NCBI GenBank assembly: GCA_964570665.1
Contig: CAZMZH010000006.1
Coordinates: 1 to 64,000 of the forward strand
Direction: 5' to 3'
Source of the DNA: JAJDAT01 sp964570665
GTDB taxonomy: Bacteria; Nitrospinota; Nitrospinia; Nitrospinales; JAJDAT01
Length of the DNA stretch: 64,000 bases
Position 1 is the stretch's first letter. The number at the start of each line of letters is the position of its first letter. The notes under the pieces were generated by a model. It was not told the origin of the DNA. It saw only the letters and a program-made list of their open reading frames with translations, and did not search any database. Shown piece after piece: positions 8,374 through 15,945 of the stretch. The translations under genes were made by a program, and so were the position numbers.

Positions 8374-8936
8374 TTGGGACTTCTTTTTCGCCCGATACGT
8401 TTTTTAATACGCAGATCAATTTTCCCTAGAATACCAGTCACTTCTTGGATATCTTCGTCAGTTCCAAATTCAAATATAAACTTAAGAGATCTAAAATAGT
8501 CATGGTTTAAATCTACCCAATCTTGATTTCCAATTTTCGTCATAAACTTTTGGAAAGATCGAGATTCCCTTCCTTGCGCTTCTTCTTCAAATAATCTGAA
8601 ATCGGCATCTTCCATCTCAGTTTCAAACGCAAAGCGGTCCAATTCAGAATCGTCCGCCTCCAAGGTTTTAGCTTCTTCTTCCACCTTCTTTGCTGGAAGT
8701 TTAGTCGAATACTTTTTTCTCACTAAAAAACCAGAACCTTGTCCAGTCAAAAGCCATTCGAAAGAAACTTCTAAAGCATTAGCTAATTTCTCTGCTGTTT
8801 TTAACCCAGGTATTCGCTTTCCGTTCTCCCAATGACTCACTTCAGGAGCGTGGGATTGAATTTTTTTCGCTAACTGAGTCTGGTTCCACTTTCTATATTC
8901 CCGGACTTGTTTGATTCTTTTTCCAATACTTTTCAT
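8364..8936 (-). CDS. XRE-family helix-turn-helix transcriptional regulator
   Basis: This 190-residue protein has an N-terminal Cro/C1-type HTH (about residues 5-62). It carries the typical pattern of WNQTQLAKKIQSHAPEVSHW followed by ENGKRIPGLKTAEKLANAL. The rest is acidic and helical (about 80-165), probably a dimerisation or sensor region without a known domain. The C-terminus is strongly basic. It is a single gene with its ATG at 8936. It faces away from the histidine kinase gene across a 535-base AT-rich region, where its own operator could lie. The target genes are not evident. Confidence 0.85.
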   Translation of the reverse strand: MKSIGKRIKQVREYRKWNQTQLAKKIQSHAPEVSHWENGKRIPGLKTAEKLANALEVSFEWLLTGQGSGFLVRKKYSTKLPAKKVEEEAKTLEADDSELDRFAFETEMEDADFRLFEEEAQGRESRSFQKFMTKIGNQDWVDLNHDYFRSLKFIFEFGTDEDIQEVTGILGKIDLRIKKRIGRKRSPNQE

Positions 8937-9471
8937 TAAATAATATCCAGGATACCTCTTTCTAAATTATTCCCTCTATCGATAATTAGGACAGCTATTA
9001 AACCGGCTTAATTTCAATCTAGAGAAAACATTATAGGCGACAAATACCTGAAATTACTAATCATACCCACTCAAAATATTATAAAAAACTATAAATAAAA
9101 ATTACATAAAACCTAATTTTTTACCTCATTTTATTCATTTTTTTCTACTTAACGATAAATAATAAGCAAAATTTTTATAAAAAAATATAAATAATTTTGC
9201 AATAATTTATACTTTGATATAAAAAACTACTAGTATCACTTGGGAGAAATAATTGTATAAAAACGAATATATTTTTAGAAAGACTTTTCGATTTTCTATC
9301 ATCAAACCTTAATCAAGCGTATTAAGAAATTTTTTGGAAGACTGAATAGAACATTTTGGAAATTAAAACTAAAACCAATCTATAATCCCTTTTATAATGT
9401 AATGCCCTTAAAACTACAAAATTAGAGTCAAAAAAAGCTCCGATAAGCCTTAGCAATTCTTGGCTAATTTT
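8937..9471. other. Long AT-rich divergent intergenic region
   Basis: About 535 bases separate the divergent regulator and histidine kinase genes. No plausible open frame was found. The region is extremely AT-rich. It holds an 8-bp inverted repeat (GCAAAATT 9166-9173, AATTTTGC 9193-9200) and two TATAAT hexamers near the kinase gene. It probably carries both promoters. Confidence 0.5.
9356..9386 (+). promoter_or_regulatory. Candidate sigma-70-type promoter of the histidine kinase gene
   Basis: TTGGAA (9356-9361) lies 19 bases before a perfect TATAAT (9381-9386). A second TATAAT follows at 9393-9398. The distance to the kinase start is about 85 bases. The spacing is slightly long, and the second box has no good -35, so which box is used is open. 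Confidence 0.35.
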
Positions 9472-10881
9472 ATGAAAAAAAATCACCTCCTAAACTTTGC
9501 TGTCACTTTATTAATAAGTTTTATTCTTTGCGGAATTTGGCTTGTCAAAACATATTCATTCCAAGAAAAGAAATATGAAACATTCATCCCTTGGAATGAC
9601 ATTTTTTTACTATTGGGATTCGTAGCTTTTTCCTTAGCTGTATTTATATATTTATCCATTCGTACAAGTAAAACCAGCCTTTTTTCTCAAGCCATTATTG
9701 CCAACGAATCTTCTAATACAGAAACCATTTTAAGAAAATCGCCCGCTCAAAATTTTGAAAACAACAGCGACGGTTCATTAATGAACGCTCTACAGTTAGA
9801 AAGAAAAAAACTCTATAACATGTTGGACAATCTTCCCGTTCTTTTTCACGTTCAGGCTTCCGACTATACAATCCCGTTTGCCAACAAATTATTTAAAGAA
9901 AGATTTGGAGAAATTGAAAATCGTAAATGCTTTGAAATAATGCATAAAAGAAACTCTGCCTGCGAAAAATGCATTCCATTTAAAATTTTAGAAACACAGA
10001 GATCAGAAACTTCCATATGGAATGCTTTTGACGGCAAAACTTATTTTACCGTTATGACGCCATTTAGCGACGTTGACGATAGTCCATTAATTTTGGAAAT
10101 GGCAATAGATATTACTAAGCAATTTCAGGCTCAAGATGAATTAAAAAAAGCAAATATGCAGCTCATTCACGCCGAAAAACTTTCTGCCGCAGGCAAACTA
10201 GCGGCTTCTATAGCTCATGAGTTTAACAACCCTATTTATGGCGTTAGGAACGTATTGGAAGAGCTCTATGAAGAGATAGACCTAACTGACAGTCAAGATA
10301 GGATGATGAGCCTTGCAATTAAAGAATGTAATCGCATGGCGGGATTAGTAGAAAAATTGATGGACCTAAATCGACCGTCCCCCGGTATTTTATCGCGTGT
10401 AAATGTTCACAGGATTTTGAATGAGGTGGTTGAGTTAGTAGAAAAAAAATTAAATGAACGAAATATTATTATCGAAAAACTTTATATTGAAAATCTTCCA
10501 GAAATAATGGCTGTTGAAGATCAACTCAAACAAATATTTTTAAACATAATTCAGAATGCCGAAGAATCTATAACCGATAAATCCGGTAAAATTTCCATTT
10601 CTTCAGACAAGTTTGACGATTTCATTGTAATCCATTGCCAAGACACTGGGGGGGGCATTAAACCAGAAATAAAGGAATCAATTTTCAATCCTTTTTTTAC
10701 AACTAAGGCTCCTAGGAAGGGAACAGGACTAGGGCTGTCAGTTACATATGGAATCGTAAAAAGCTGGGGCGGGGAAATATCTGTTCAAAGTAAAGTGGGT
10801 ACGGGAACCGCTTTCTCGTTAAGACTTTTAATTAACGGTCCTCAAAATATAGAAAATGTCGATCTGCTTAATAACCATTAG
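9472..10881 (+). CDS. Membrane sensor histidine kinase with Cys-containing PAS-like domain
   Basis: From the ATG at 9472 the protein is about 469 residues (a TTG four codons earlier is also possible; neither start has a good ribosome site). Two transmembrane helices (about 5-25 and 43-65) flank a short external loop. A PAS-like domain (about 105-215) carries KCFEIMHKRNSACEKC, a Cys-rich motif seen in a subset of PAS sensors and possibly a metal or redox site. The kinase core has the H-box ASIAHEFNNP with phospho-acceptor His near 249, N-box NIIQNAEESI, G1 DTGGGIKPE and G2 GTGLGLSVTYG. This is a class I kinase of the NtrB-like HEFNNP type. No response regulator is adjacent. The nearest is the regulator at 13593, across one gene. 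Confidence 0.88.
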   Translation: MKKNHLLNFAVTLLISFILCGIWLVKTYSFQEKKYETFIPWNDIFLLLGFVAFSLAVFIYLSIRTSKTSLFSQAIIANESSNTETILRKSPAQNFENNSDGSLMNALQLERKKLYNMLDNLPVLFHVQASDYTIPFANKLFKERFGEIENRKCFEIMHKRNSACEKCIPFKILETQRSETSIWNAFDGKTYFTVMTPFSDVDDSPLILEMAIDITKQFQAQDELKKANMQLIHAEKLSAAGKLAASIAHEFNNPIYGVRNVLEELYEEIDLTDSQDRMMSLAIKECNRMAGLVEKLMDLNRPSPGILSRVNVHRILNEVVELVEKKLNERNIIIEKLYIENLPEIMAVEDQLKQIFLNIIQNAEESITDKSGKISISSDKFDDFIVIHCQDTGGGIKPEIKESIFNPFFTTKAPRKGTGLGLSVTYGIVKSWGGEISVQSKVGTGTAFSLRLLINGPQNIENVDLLNNH

Positions 10882-10905
10882 CCAAAGAGTTTACAACATT
10901 GAGGC

Positions 10906-13221
10906 CTACTCCAATTTAACCAATCCTCCCCAAACAAAATATCTTTGATCGCCTTTTTTTACTTCTAACCAAGGTTTTCCATTAAACGATTTATCCATTT
11001 TTCTCACAAACAATAATCGCTCGCCTTTTTTAGCTGTGGCGGCTACTGGAAATTTTACGCTGGGTCCATTTTTTAAAGTGAGTCCATTAATTAAAGAAAT
11101 AACATATCTATTATTGGAAACAGAAGTTGCGTTGGGTTTATTATTGGTTTCATTTTGAATCTTTTGCGGCTTTATTGGAGCCGAAGTTTCCATAATTTTA
11201 GAAGCCGCAGTAGGGTTTGTAACATTGAGTTTTTCAAGTTTTGCCATTGATTCCATCGGAACTTTTTCAACGGAATTTAATTTTTGATCATTTTTCTCCT
11301 CTCCCTCTTCCATAGGATCTACCATAGCCTTAGGCTCTTGAAGCGGAATCGGCATTTTAGGCTCTTCGTTCACCCGCGCAACAACCGTTTCCTTTGCCGT
11401 CACCAAATTTGCGTTTTCTTCTTTTAACTTAGTGGATTCAGATTTAACCGCTAAGTCTGGCGCCGGCTCTATTTCATTTAGAGGTTTGGGTTCCTTTGGA
11501 GATTCCGCTTCAGGTAATTCCGGAGTTGAAACCATCGGCTCTTCAGGAGAATCTGCTGTCTCTTGCACAGTTTCCATATTCGGAAGTTGCGGACTTTTCA
11601 GTTGAGGAGACTCTGGAGTTTCGATCTGAGGGTTTTGAATTTTCGGTTCTTGAGGCGCTGCAGGATCGGCAACCTTGTTATCCATTTTAGCTTTTGTTAT
11701 TTCTTCAGATGGCAACGAAGCTACTTGCTTGGCATTTTCGGAAAAATTAACAAAAATAGGATTAGAAACAAGTCGGTTATCAGGGCTAATTTCGGCGGTT
11801 AACCTATAATAAGTCATCCCTTTAGGCTTTACGGTAGCGTCACTCCAATGCAATTGATAGGGTAAGGTAACGTTTTCGCGTTTAATTAATTTACCCTCTC
11901 TTATGAGAGAAACTTTGGCCTTCTCGTGACCTCCGCTAGAAAACCTTAATTTTGCTTTTATAACCGGTATTTCAGTTGAAAATAAAACATCTCCTTGCTC
12001 TGCATGTTGATCGGCAACTTTGTCAAAAACAGTAAACTCGTCAAGCGACAAACGAAAATCGCCGGGCTGTGCCACAGAATACATACGCCCTTTAGAAATG
12101 GCTTCTAATGCGGCTTCTTGGGACTTTTCCCTAACCAACAAGACCGTTCTAACACCTCCCAAACGACGCCCCTGTTCTCCTTCGCAAACAAGATCGTTTC
12201 CCCCGTATGCCCAAATAGGCTCTTCCCTTTTCTTATTGATATATTGAACCAAAACTTGATCCCATTCTTTCCCTGGTTTGACTATTTGTCCCGCCCCATC
12301 ATATACGGCTTCAAACCCGGTATAACCTTTGCTCAATAACAAGTCTTTCGTAAAGGGCTCTGTTTTAATCCCAACCGATTCTCCTATACCAGGATTGTCT
12401 GGAAATTCTGGGCGAACCCAAAAGGTTAACGCTTTATTTGCCGAAGCATAATCAATTAGTTCCTGATAGGGCTTAATCCCCTGGTCCCCGTCATATTGAT
12501 TAAACATGGAGCTCTGAAATGGGTGATCATTAAATGCCAAAAGCAGGAAGATAATCCCAAAAAAGAAACATATTCTTTTTTTACTTTTGAAGTACAAAAT
12601 TGTAAATAGTAAAAATAATCCCAGCCAAACCAAAAACTGAGATAAATAAACATTGAGATACTTTTGAGAAAAATTGCTATTTAATGATGGAATGTGTTCT
12701 ATCGCGGATGAATTATTCAAACCTACTAGAAGAAGCCGCTTGCTCCAATTGTGAGCGATTAAATTTTTATCGATGATATTTCCAGTCCAAAAATAAAATG
12801 GAGCCACTTCCAATGCCGCTATCAGCAAAGTCTCTGGGAAAATTTTATCATTGGAACTGATTTCGGAGAGGTAAGGAGCCGCGCCAGAGGTTAAAACCGA
12901 AGCGCTTTCACGTTTCTTTTTGAATATTCTTTCGAAAGGGTCAACGCCATACTCCAAGGATAATCGATCATTATCGCTAAAAAGCATAACATCGATCTTT
13001 CTATGCTGGGCTAAATTTGCAAGCTCTTGAACAGAAGAACATCCTGAACTGAAACGAGATTTAACCCCTATGACCGCATCTAATTGCAAATATTTGGCTG
13101 AAACAAAGCAAGGTAAGCAAAGCGCAAAAATAATTAACCCTATAAAAGTAGTGGCTCCAATTTTTAACTTATTATACCGACTACTTTTACTATTTATTCT
13201 CACTACCTTCGACAAGGACAA
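10906..13221 (-). CDS. Membrane protein with degenerate PHP domain, Pro/Glu-rich linker and SH3-like tail
   Basis: This 771-residue protein starts with an export or membrane segment (about 20-42). Next comes a PHP-like fold in two parts (about 45-130 and 250-400) split by two transmembrane helices (about 195-240). The usual metal motif HxH reads GVKS here (Gly52, Lys54), and the normal TDHD reads SDND (Asn84), so the metal site looks lost. The second PHP half ends with LEAISKGRMYSVAQPGDFR, a family-like ending. A beta domain (about 400-500) follows, then a long Pro/Glu/Lys/Ser-rich linker (about 500-690) and a bacterial SH3-type domain (about 700-771) with NGLTLKNGPSVKFPV. An envelope role is inferred; no enzyme activity is claimed. 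Confidence 0.6.
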   Translation of the reverse strand: MSLSKVVRINSKSSRYNKLKIGATTFIGLIIFALCLPCFVSAKYLQLDAVIGVKSRFSSGCSSVQELANLAQHRKIDVMLFSDNDRLSLEYGVDPFERIFKKKRESASVLTSGAAPYLSEISSNDKIFPETLLIAALEVAPFYFWTGNIIDKNLIAHNWSKRLLLVGLNNSSAIEHIPSLNSNFSQKYLNVYLSQFLVWLGLFLLFTILYFKSKKRICFFFGIIFLLLAFNDHPFQSSMFNQYDGDQGIKPYQELIDYASANKALTFWVRPEFPDNPGIGESVGIKTEPFTKDLLLSKGYTGFEAVYDGAGQIVKPGKEWDQVLVQYINKKREEPIWAYGGNDLVCEGEQGRRLGGVRTVLLVREKSQEAALEAISKGRMYSVAQPGDFRLSLDEFTVFDKVADQHAEQGDVLFSTEIPVIKAKLRFSSGGHEKAKVSLIREGKLIKRENVTLPYQLHWSDATVKPKGMTYYRLTAEISPDNRLVSNPIFVNFSENAKQVASLPSEEITKAKMDNKVADPAAPQEPKIQNPQIETPESPQLKSPQLPNMETVQETADSPEEPMVSTPELPEAESPKEPKPLNEIEPAPDLAVKSESTKLKEENANLVTAKETVVARVNEEPKMPIPLQEPKAMVDPMEEGEEKNDQKLNSVEKVPMESMAKLEKLNVTNPTAASKIMETSAPIKPQKIQNETNNKPNATSVSNNRYVISLINGLTLKNGPSVKFPVAATAKKGERLLFVRKMDKSFNGKPWLEVKKGDQRYFVWGGLVKLE

Positions 13222-13428
13222 ATCCTCAAAAAAAATAATTCTGTAGGCATTACAAATACTAAATATAATTGACTATACAGTTTTAATGAACGTTCTTATC
13301 GGTAAAAATCCATCTTAACATTAATGGGATTTCCAGGCAAAAGACGTTTATACAATGATGTTTTTTAAATAAACCATCTCTAATGTTTACGTTAAAACTA
13401 CATACATCTGGCTACCGAAAAAAAAGAG

Positions 13429-13453
13429 TGGCCGGAATATCGGCCAAATTTTT
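13429..13453. terminator. Bidirectional intrinsic-terminator-like hairpin in a divergent region
   Basis: TGGCCG (13429-13434) and CGGCCA (13441-13446) form a GC-rich 6-bp stem with a six-base loop. On the plus strand it is followed by AA and five T (13449-13453). On the minus strand it is followed, after three bases, by eight T (complement of 13418-13425). Both neighbouring genes start from this region, so it cannot be the terminator of either. It may end a small RNA or a leader transcript. Confidence 0.45.
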
Positions 13454-13472
13454 CATTTACTAAAAAAAATTA

Positions 13473-13481
13473 TGCTATAAT
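13473..13481 (+). promoter_or_regulatory. Extended -10 promoter of the response regulator gene
   Basis: TGCTATAAT (13473-13481) is a perfect extended -10 element. The corresponding -35 position is poor, as is usual for extended -10 promoters. The predicted start near 13488 gives a leader of about 105 bases with a small hairpin (TAGGT 13494-13498, ACCTA 13505-13509). Confidence 0.5.
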
Positions 13482-13592
13482 CCTCGAAGAAAGTAGGTTC
13501 TCCGACCTATAGAGCTTAATTATTACGTAGTTTAATTCTATTCCCTTTCGCCGTATCCTTTCCAAATATATACAAATGGAAAGCGTTCCCAA

Positions 13593-15632
13593 ATGAAATT
13601 AAAACTAATGATCGTAGACGATAGTGTTACAATTCAAAAAATTGTCGCTATGGCATTTGAAAATGAAAATATGGTTGTACAGGGAGCTTCCAATGGCAAA
13701 GAAGCGTTAGAAAAACTGAAAGATTTTCATCCGGATATTATCATTACCGATGTAGATATGCCCGGGATTGATGGTTTTGAAGTCAGCCGAAAAATCCGAG
13801 AATTAGAAGCGCTTAAAACAGTCCCCATTTTGCTTTTAACTAGCGACTTTGAAGAGTTTAACGAAACTCTATTTAAACGTTCTTTGGCCAACGATCATCT
13901 CTCGAAACCGTTTAAATCGGAAAAAATCGTCGAAAAGGTGCATGAACTCTTAGGTTCACATTCCACAAACGAAGCCGATCAATTTCCGGAAAAATCTAAT
14001 CCTACGGTTAATCAAGATTCTAGCCACAGCTCTGAAATAACAGAAACAAACGTTGATGAAGATCTTCCATTATCCCCTTCTATCGAAAATCATCAAAAAG
14101 AAGATTCTTCAGAAGATATTTTGAATAATCTCAAACAAGAAACTGAAAAAACAGTTAACCATGTCGAACCGGAAGAAAAAAAGTCTCAAGCTAAAAACGA
14201 TTCTGAAGAAATTGATCCCTCTTCAACTACAAAAAAACCAGAAGATATGACCATAGAAGAATTGTTAGCATCAGCCGAAGCTCTGTTGGAAGAAAACTAT
14301 GATGAGTCTGGGGATGAAAAAGAAATTTCAAATGCTATAGATAGCCCAAAAACTAGCGAGGAACCTAATCAAATTAGCGAAACAACCGAACCCATTTTAT
14401 CAGAAGAGGATTCTAACCTTGAATCGGCGAAAATTTCTTTAGATAAAGAAATTGACCCTGATCTAAATAATATTAAGCAAACGGCAGAAACTGTTAATTC
14501 TAATGATGAAACTAGCGAAGCGCCTAACTTTGAAGCAGAATCCTCATTTGATCAAAAAAAAGAACTCGTGTCTGAGGAATCATTAGAATCCGAACTTAAG
14601 GAATTGTCCGAAAATCCCATTGAGAATAACTCCTCTATTTTGGAAGAATCTAATCTGCAAGACAATCCTGAAAAACCAGTTGAGCAATTAGAAACAGATG
14701 ATTTAGACGATTCCTTTTTACATTCGCCAATTAGCGAAAATGATTCCATTGCAGACAATGATCCTTTAATTGAAACTCAATCCGCCCCTCCAGCGCAAAT
14801 TCATACTGAATGGTTGGAGGAGGGAACAACCGAATCAAATGTCGAAGAAAAAGTTGGCGACTTTTCTAGCGACTCAGATTCAGTAAAAGGCGATCAACTC
14901 GACGATCAATCTCATCAAACCATTGATGAATTAGACGCTGTTTTTGAAAACATTCAAAATTTTGAAAATCATTTTAAGAACGCCATTCTAACCGATTCGG
15001 ATTCCGAATCACCTTCTTTAGAGTCTCCATCATCGGTAGAAACGCCAACATCTGATTTATTAGAAGAGTCAACGGAAGAAGAAAGCAATTCCGTTCAAAA
15101 GTCTGAAGATACTCAAGAAACAATGCATAAACCTAAAAAAATCGAAACCGATCCGATTTTTGAGGAAGATTTTTCTTCGCAAAAATCATCTTTTGCACCA
15201 GAGTTTTCCGACTATAATATTTCTCCCGAGCCGGATAACTTATTGGAAAAATTAGCCCCCTCAGCATTCGATTCTCCTGGAACTGAGGGAAGACCAGATT
15301 TAATTCAAGAAACCCTAGCTTACCTTTCAGAATTAGCGCCGGAACCATCCAAAACAAAACCTAAAGAAAAAACCAAACCGGCGCCAAGCGAAAAAAAGGA
15401 ACTTCATATGGACTCCGAACCTATAGGCGACATGTTCGTAAAAGTTGTAGGCGAACATGTAAAAAGAATTTTGGAACGCTCTTTGGAAGAAACCATCGCA
15501 AGAGAAATTTCAGGACTTTCCAAAACAATTGAACGTTCGGTGAAAGAAGTTGTTAAGGAAGTGACCCCAGAAATAACGCGGTCAATTATCAAGGAAGAAA
15601 TTGAGAAAATTCGTAAACTGGAAGAAGTTTGA
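13593..15632 (+). CDS. Response regulator with long acidic linker and helical C-terminus
   Basis: This 679-residue protein begins with a complete CheY-like receiver (1-120): Asp9/Asp10, phospho-acceptor Asp53 in ITDVDMPG, switch region LLTSD and Lys105 in LSKPF. Residues about 125-590 are low-complexity, very rich in Glu, Ser, Asp and Asn, and probably disordered. The last 90 residues form regular amphipathic helices (VGEHVKRILERSLEETIARE). No DNA-binding output domain is visible. It may therefore act as a polar or scaffold regulator, similar in layout to receiver proteins of motility or polarity systems; that is inference. The upstream histidine kinase at 9472 is a possible partner. The length is about five times that of a single-domain regulator. 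Confidence 0.75.
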   Translation: MKLKLMIVDDSVTIQKIVAMAFENENMVVQGASNGKEALEKLKDFHPDIIITDVDMPGIDGFEVSRKIRELEALKTVPILLLTSDFEEFNETLFKRSLANDHLSKPFKSEKIVEKVHELLGSHSTNEADQFPEKSNPTVNQDSSHSSEITETNVDEDLPLSPSIENHQKEDSSEDILNNLKQETEKTVNHVEPEEKKSQAKNDSEEIDPSSTTKKPEDMTIEELLASAEALLEENYDESGDEKEISNAIDSPKTSEEPNQISETTEPILSEEDSNLESAKISLDKEIDPDLNNIKQTAETVNSNDETSEAPNFEAESSFDQKKELVSEESLESELKELSENPIENNSSILEESNLQDNPEKPVEQLETDDLDDSFLHSPISENDSIADNDPLIETQSAPPAQIHTEWLEEGTTESNVEEKVGDFSSDSDSVKGDQLDDQSHQTIDELDAVFENIQNFENHFKNAILTDSDSESPSLESPSSVETPTSDLLEESTEEESNSVQKSEDTQETMHKPKKIETDPIFEEDFSSQKSSFAPEFSDYNISPEPDNLLEKLAPSAFDSPGTEGRPDLIQETLAYLSELAPEPSKTKPKEKTKPAPSEKKELHMDSEPIGDMFVKVVGEHVKRILERSLEETIAREISGLSKTIERSVKEVVKEVTPEITRSIIKEEIEKIRKLEEV

Positions 15633-15675
15633 ACAAGTTACGCTTAATGCACAAATATTACTTCTTCATCCTCTC

Positions 15676-15704
15676 TTGAAAATTTTCTTAATTTAGGTTA
15701 TACA
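15676..15704 (+). promoter_or_regulatory. Candidate promoter ahead of valS
   Basis: TTGAAA (15676-15681) lies 17 bases before TATACA (15699-15704), five and four matches to the consensus. Transcription would start near 15711 and leave a leader of about 235 bases before the valS ATG, with a strong hairpin close to its 5' end. Confidence 0.35.
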
Positions 15705-15728
15705 GACTTTCGCCTCTGAAACTTTTTC

Positions 15729-15765
15729 CCGCGACAAGGTTTTCTTCATATAGAAAACCTCGCGG
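15729..15765 (+). promoter_or_regulatory. Strong hairpin in the valS leader
   Basis: Two arms pair perfectly: CCGCGA (15729-15734) plus GGTTTTC (15738-15744) with GAAAACC (15753-15759) plus TCGCGG (15760-15765). A three-base bulge (CAA) and an eight-base loop interrupt them, giving a 13-bp stem. No T-run follows on either strand, so it is not an ordinary terminator. A second weaker stem (ATCCG/CGGAT) follows. The remainder of the 313-base gap 15633-15945 holds no gene that I can see. A regulatory or stabilising RNA element of valS is inferred. Confidence 0.4.
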
Positions 15766-15945
15766 AAGATCCGGCAATTTGGACGGATTCGTTGGTCATT
15801 TTTACTCTTTAATTGATTTGAGTTTGGACCTGACGGTATTTCTTAGTTATTTAAACTAATGATCAAAGCTCATTTTAGAACAACCAGATCTTTTTTAGAG
15901 ATCTATGTCCCCCACTTGAAGCGCAGGTAACTGCTTAAACATGGA

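Noticed and set aside
15633..15945. T-box riboswitch ahead of valS
   Set aside because: No T-box consensus, specifier-loop layout or terminator/antiterminator pair is visible. The hairpin has no T-run.
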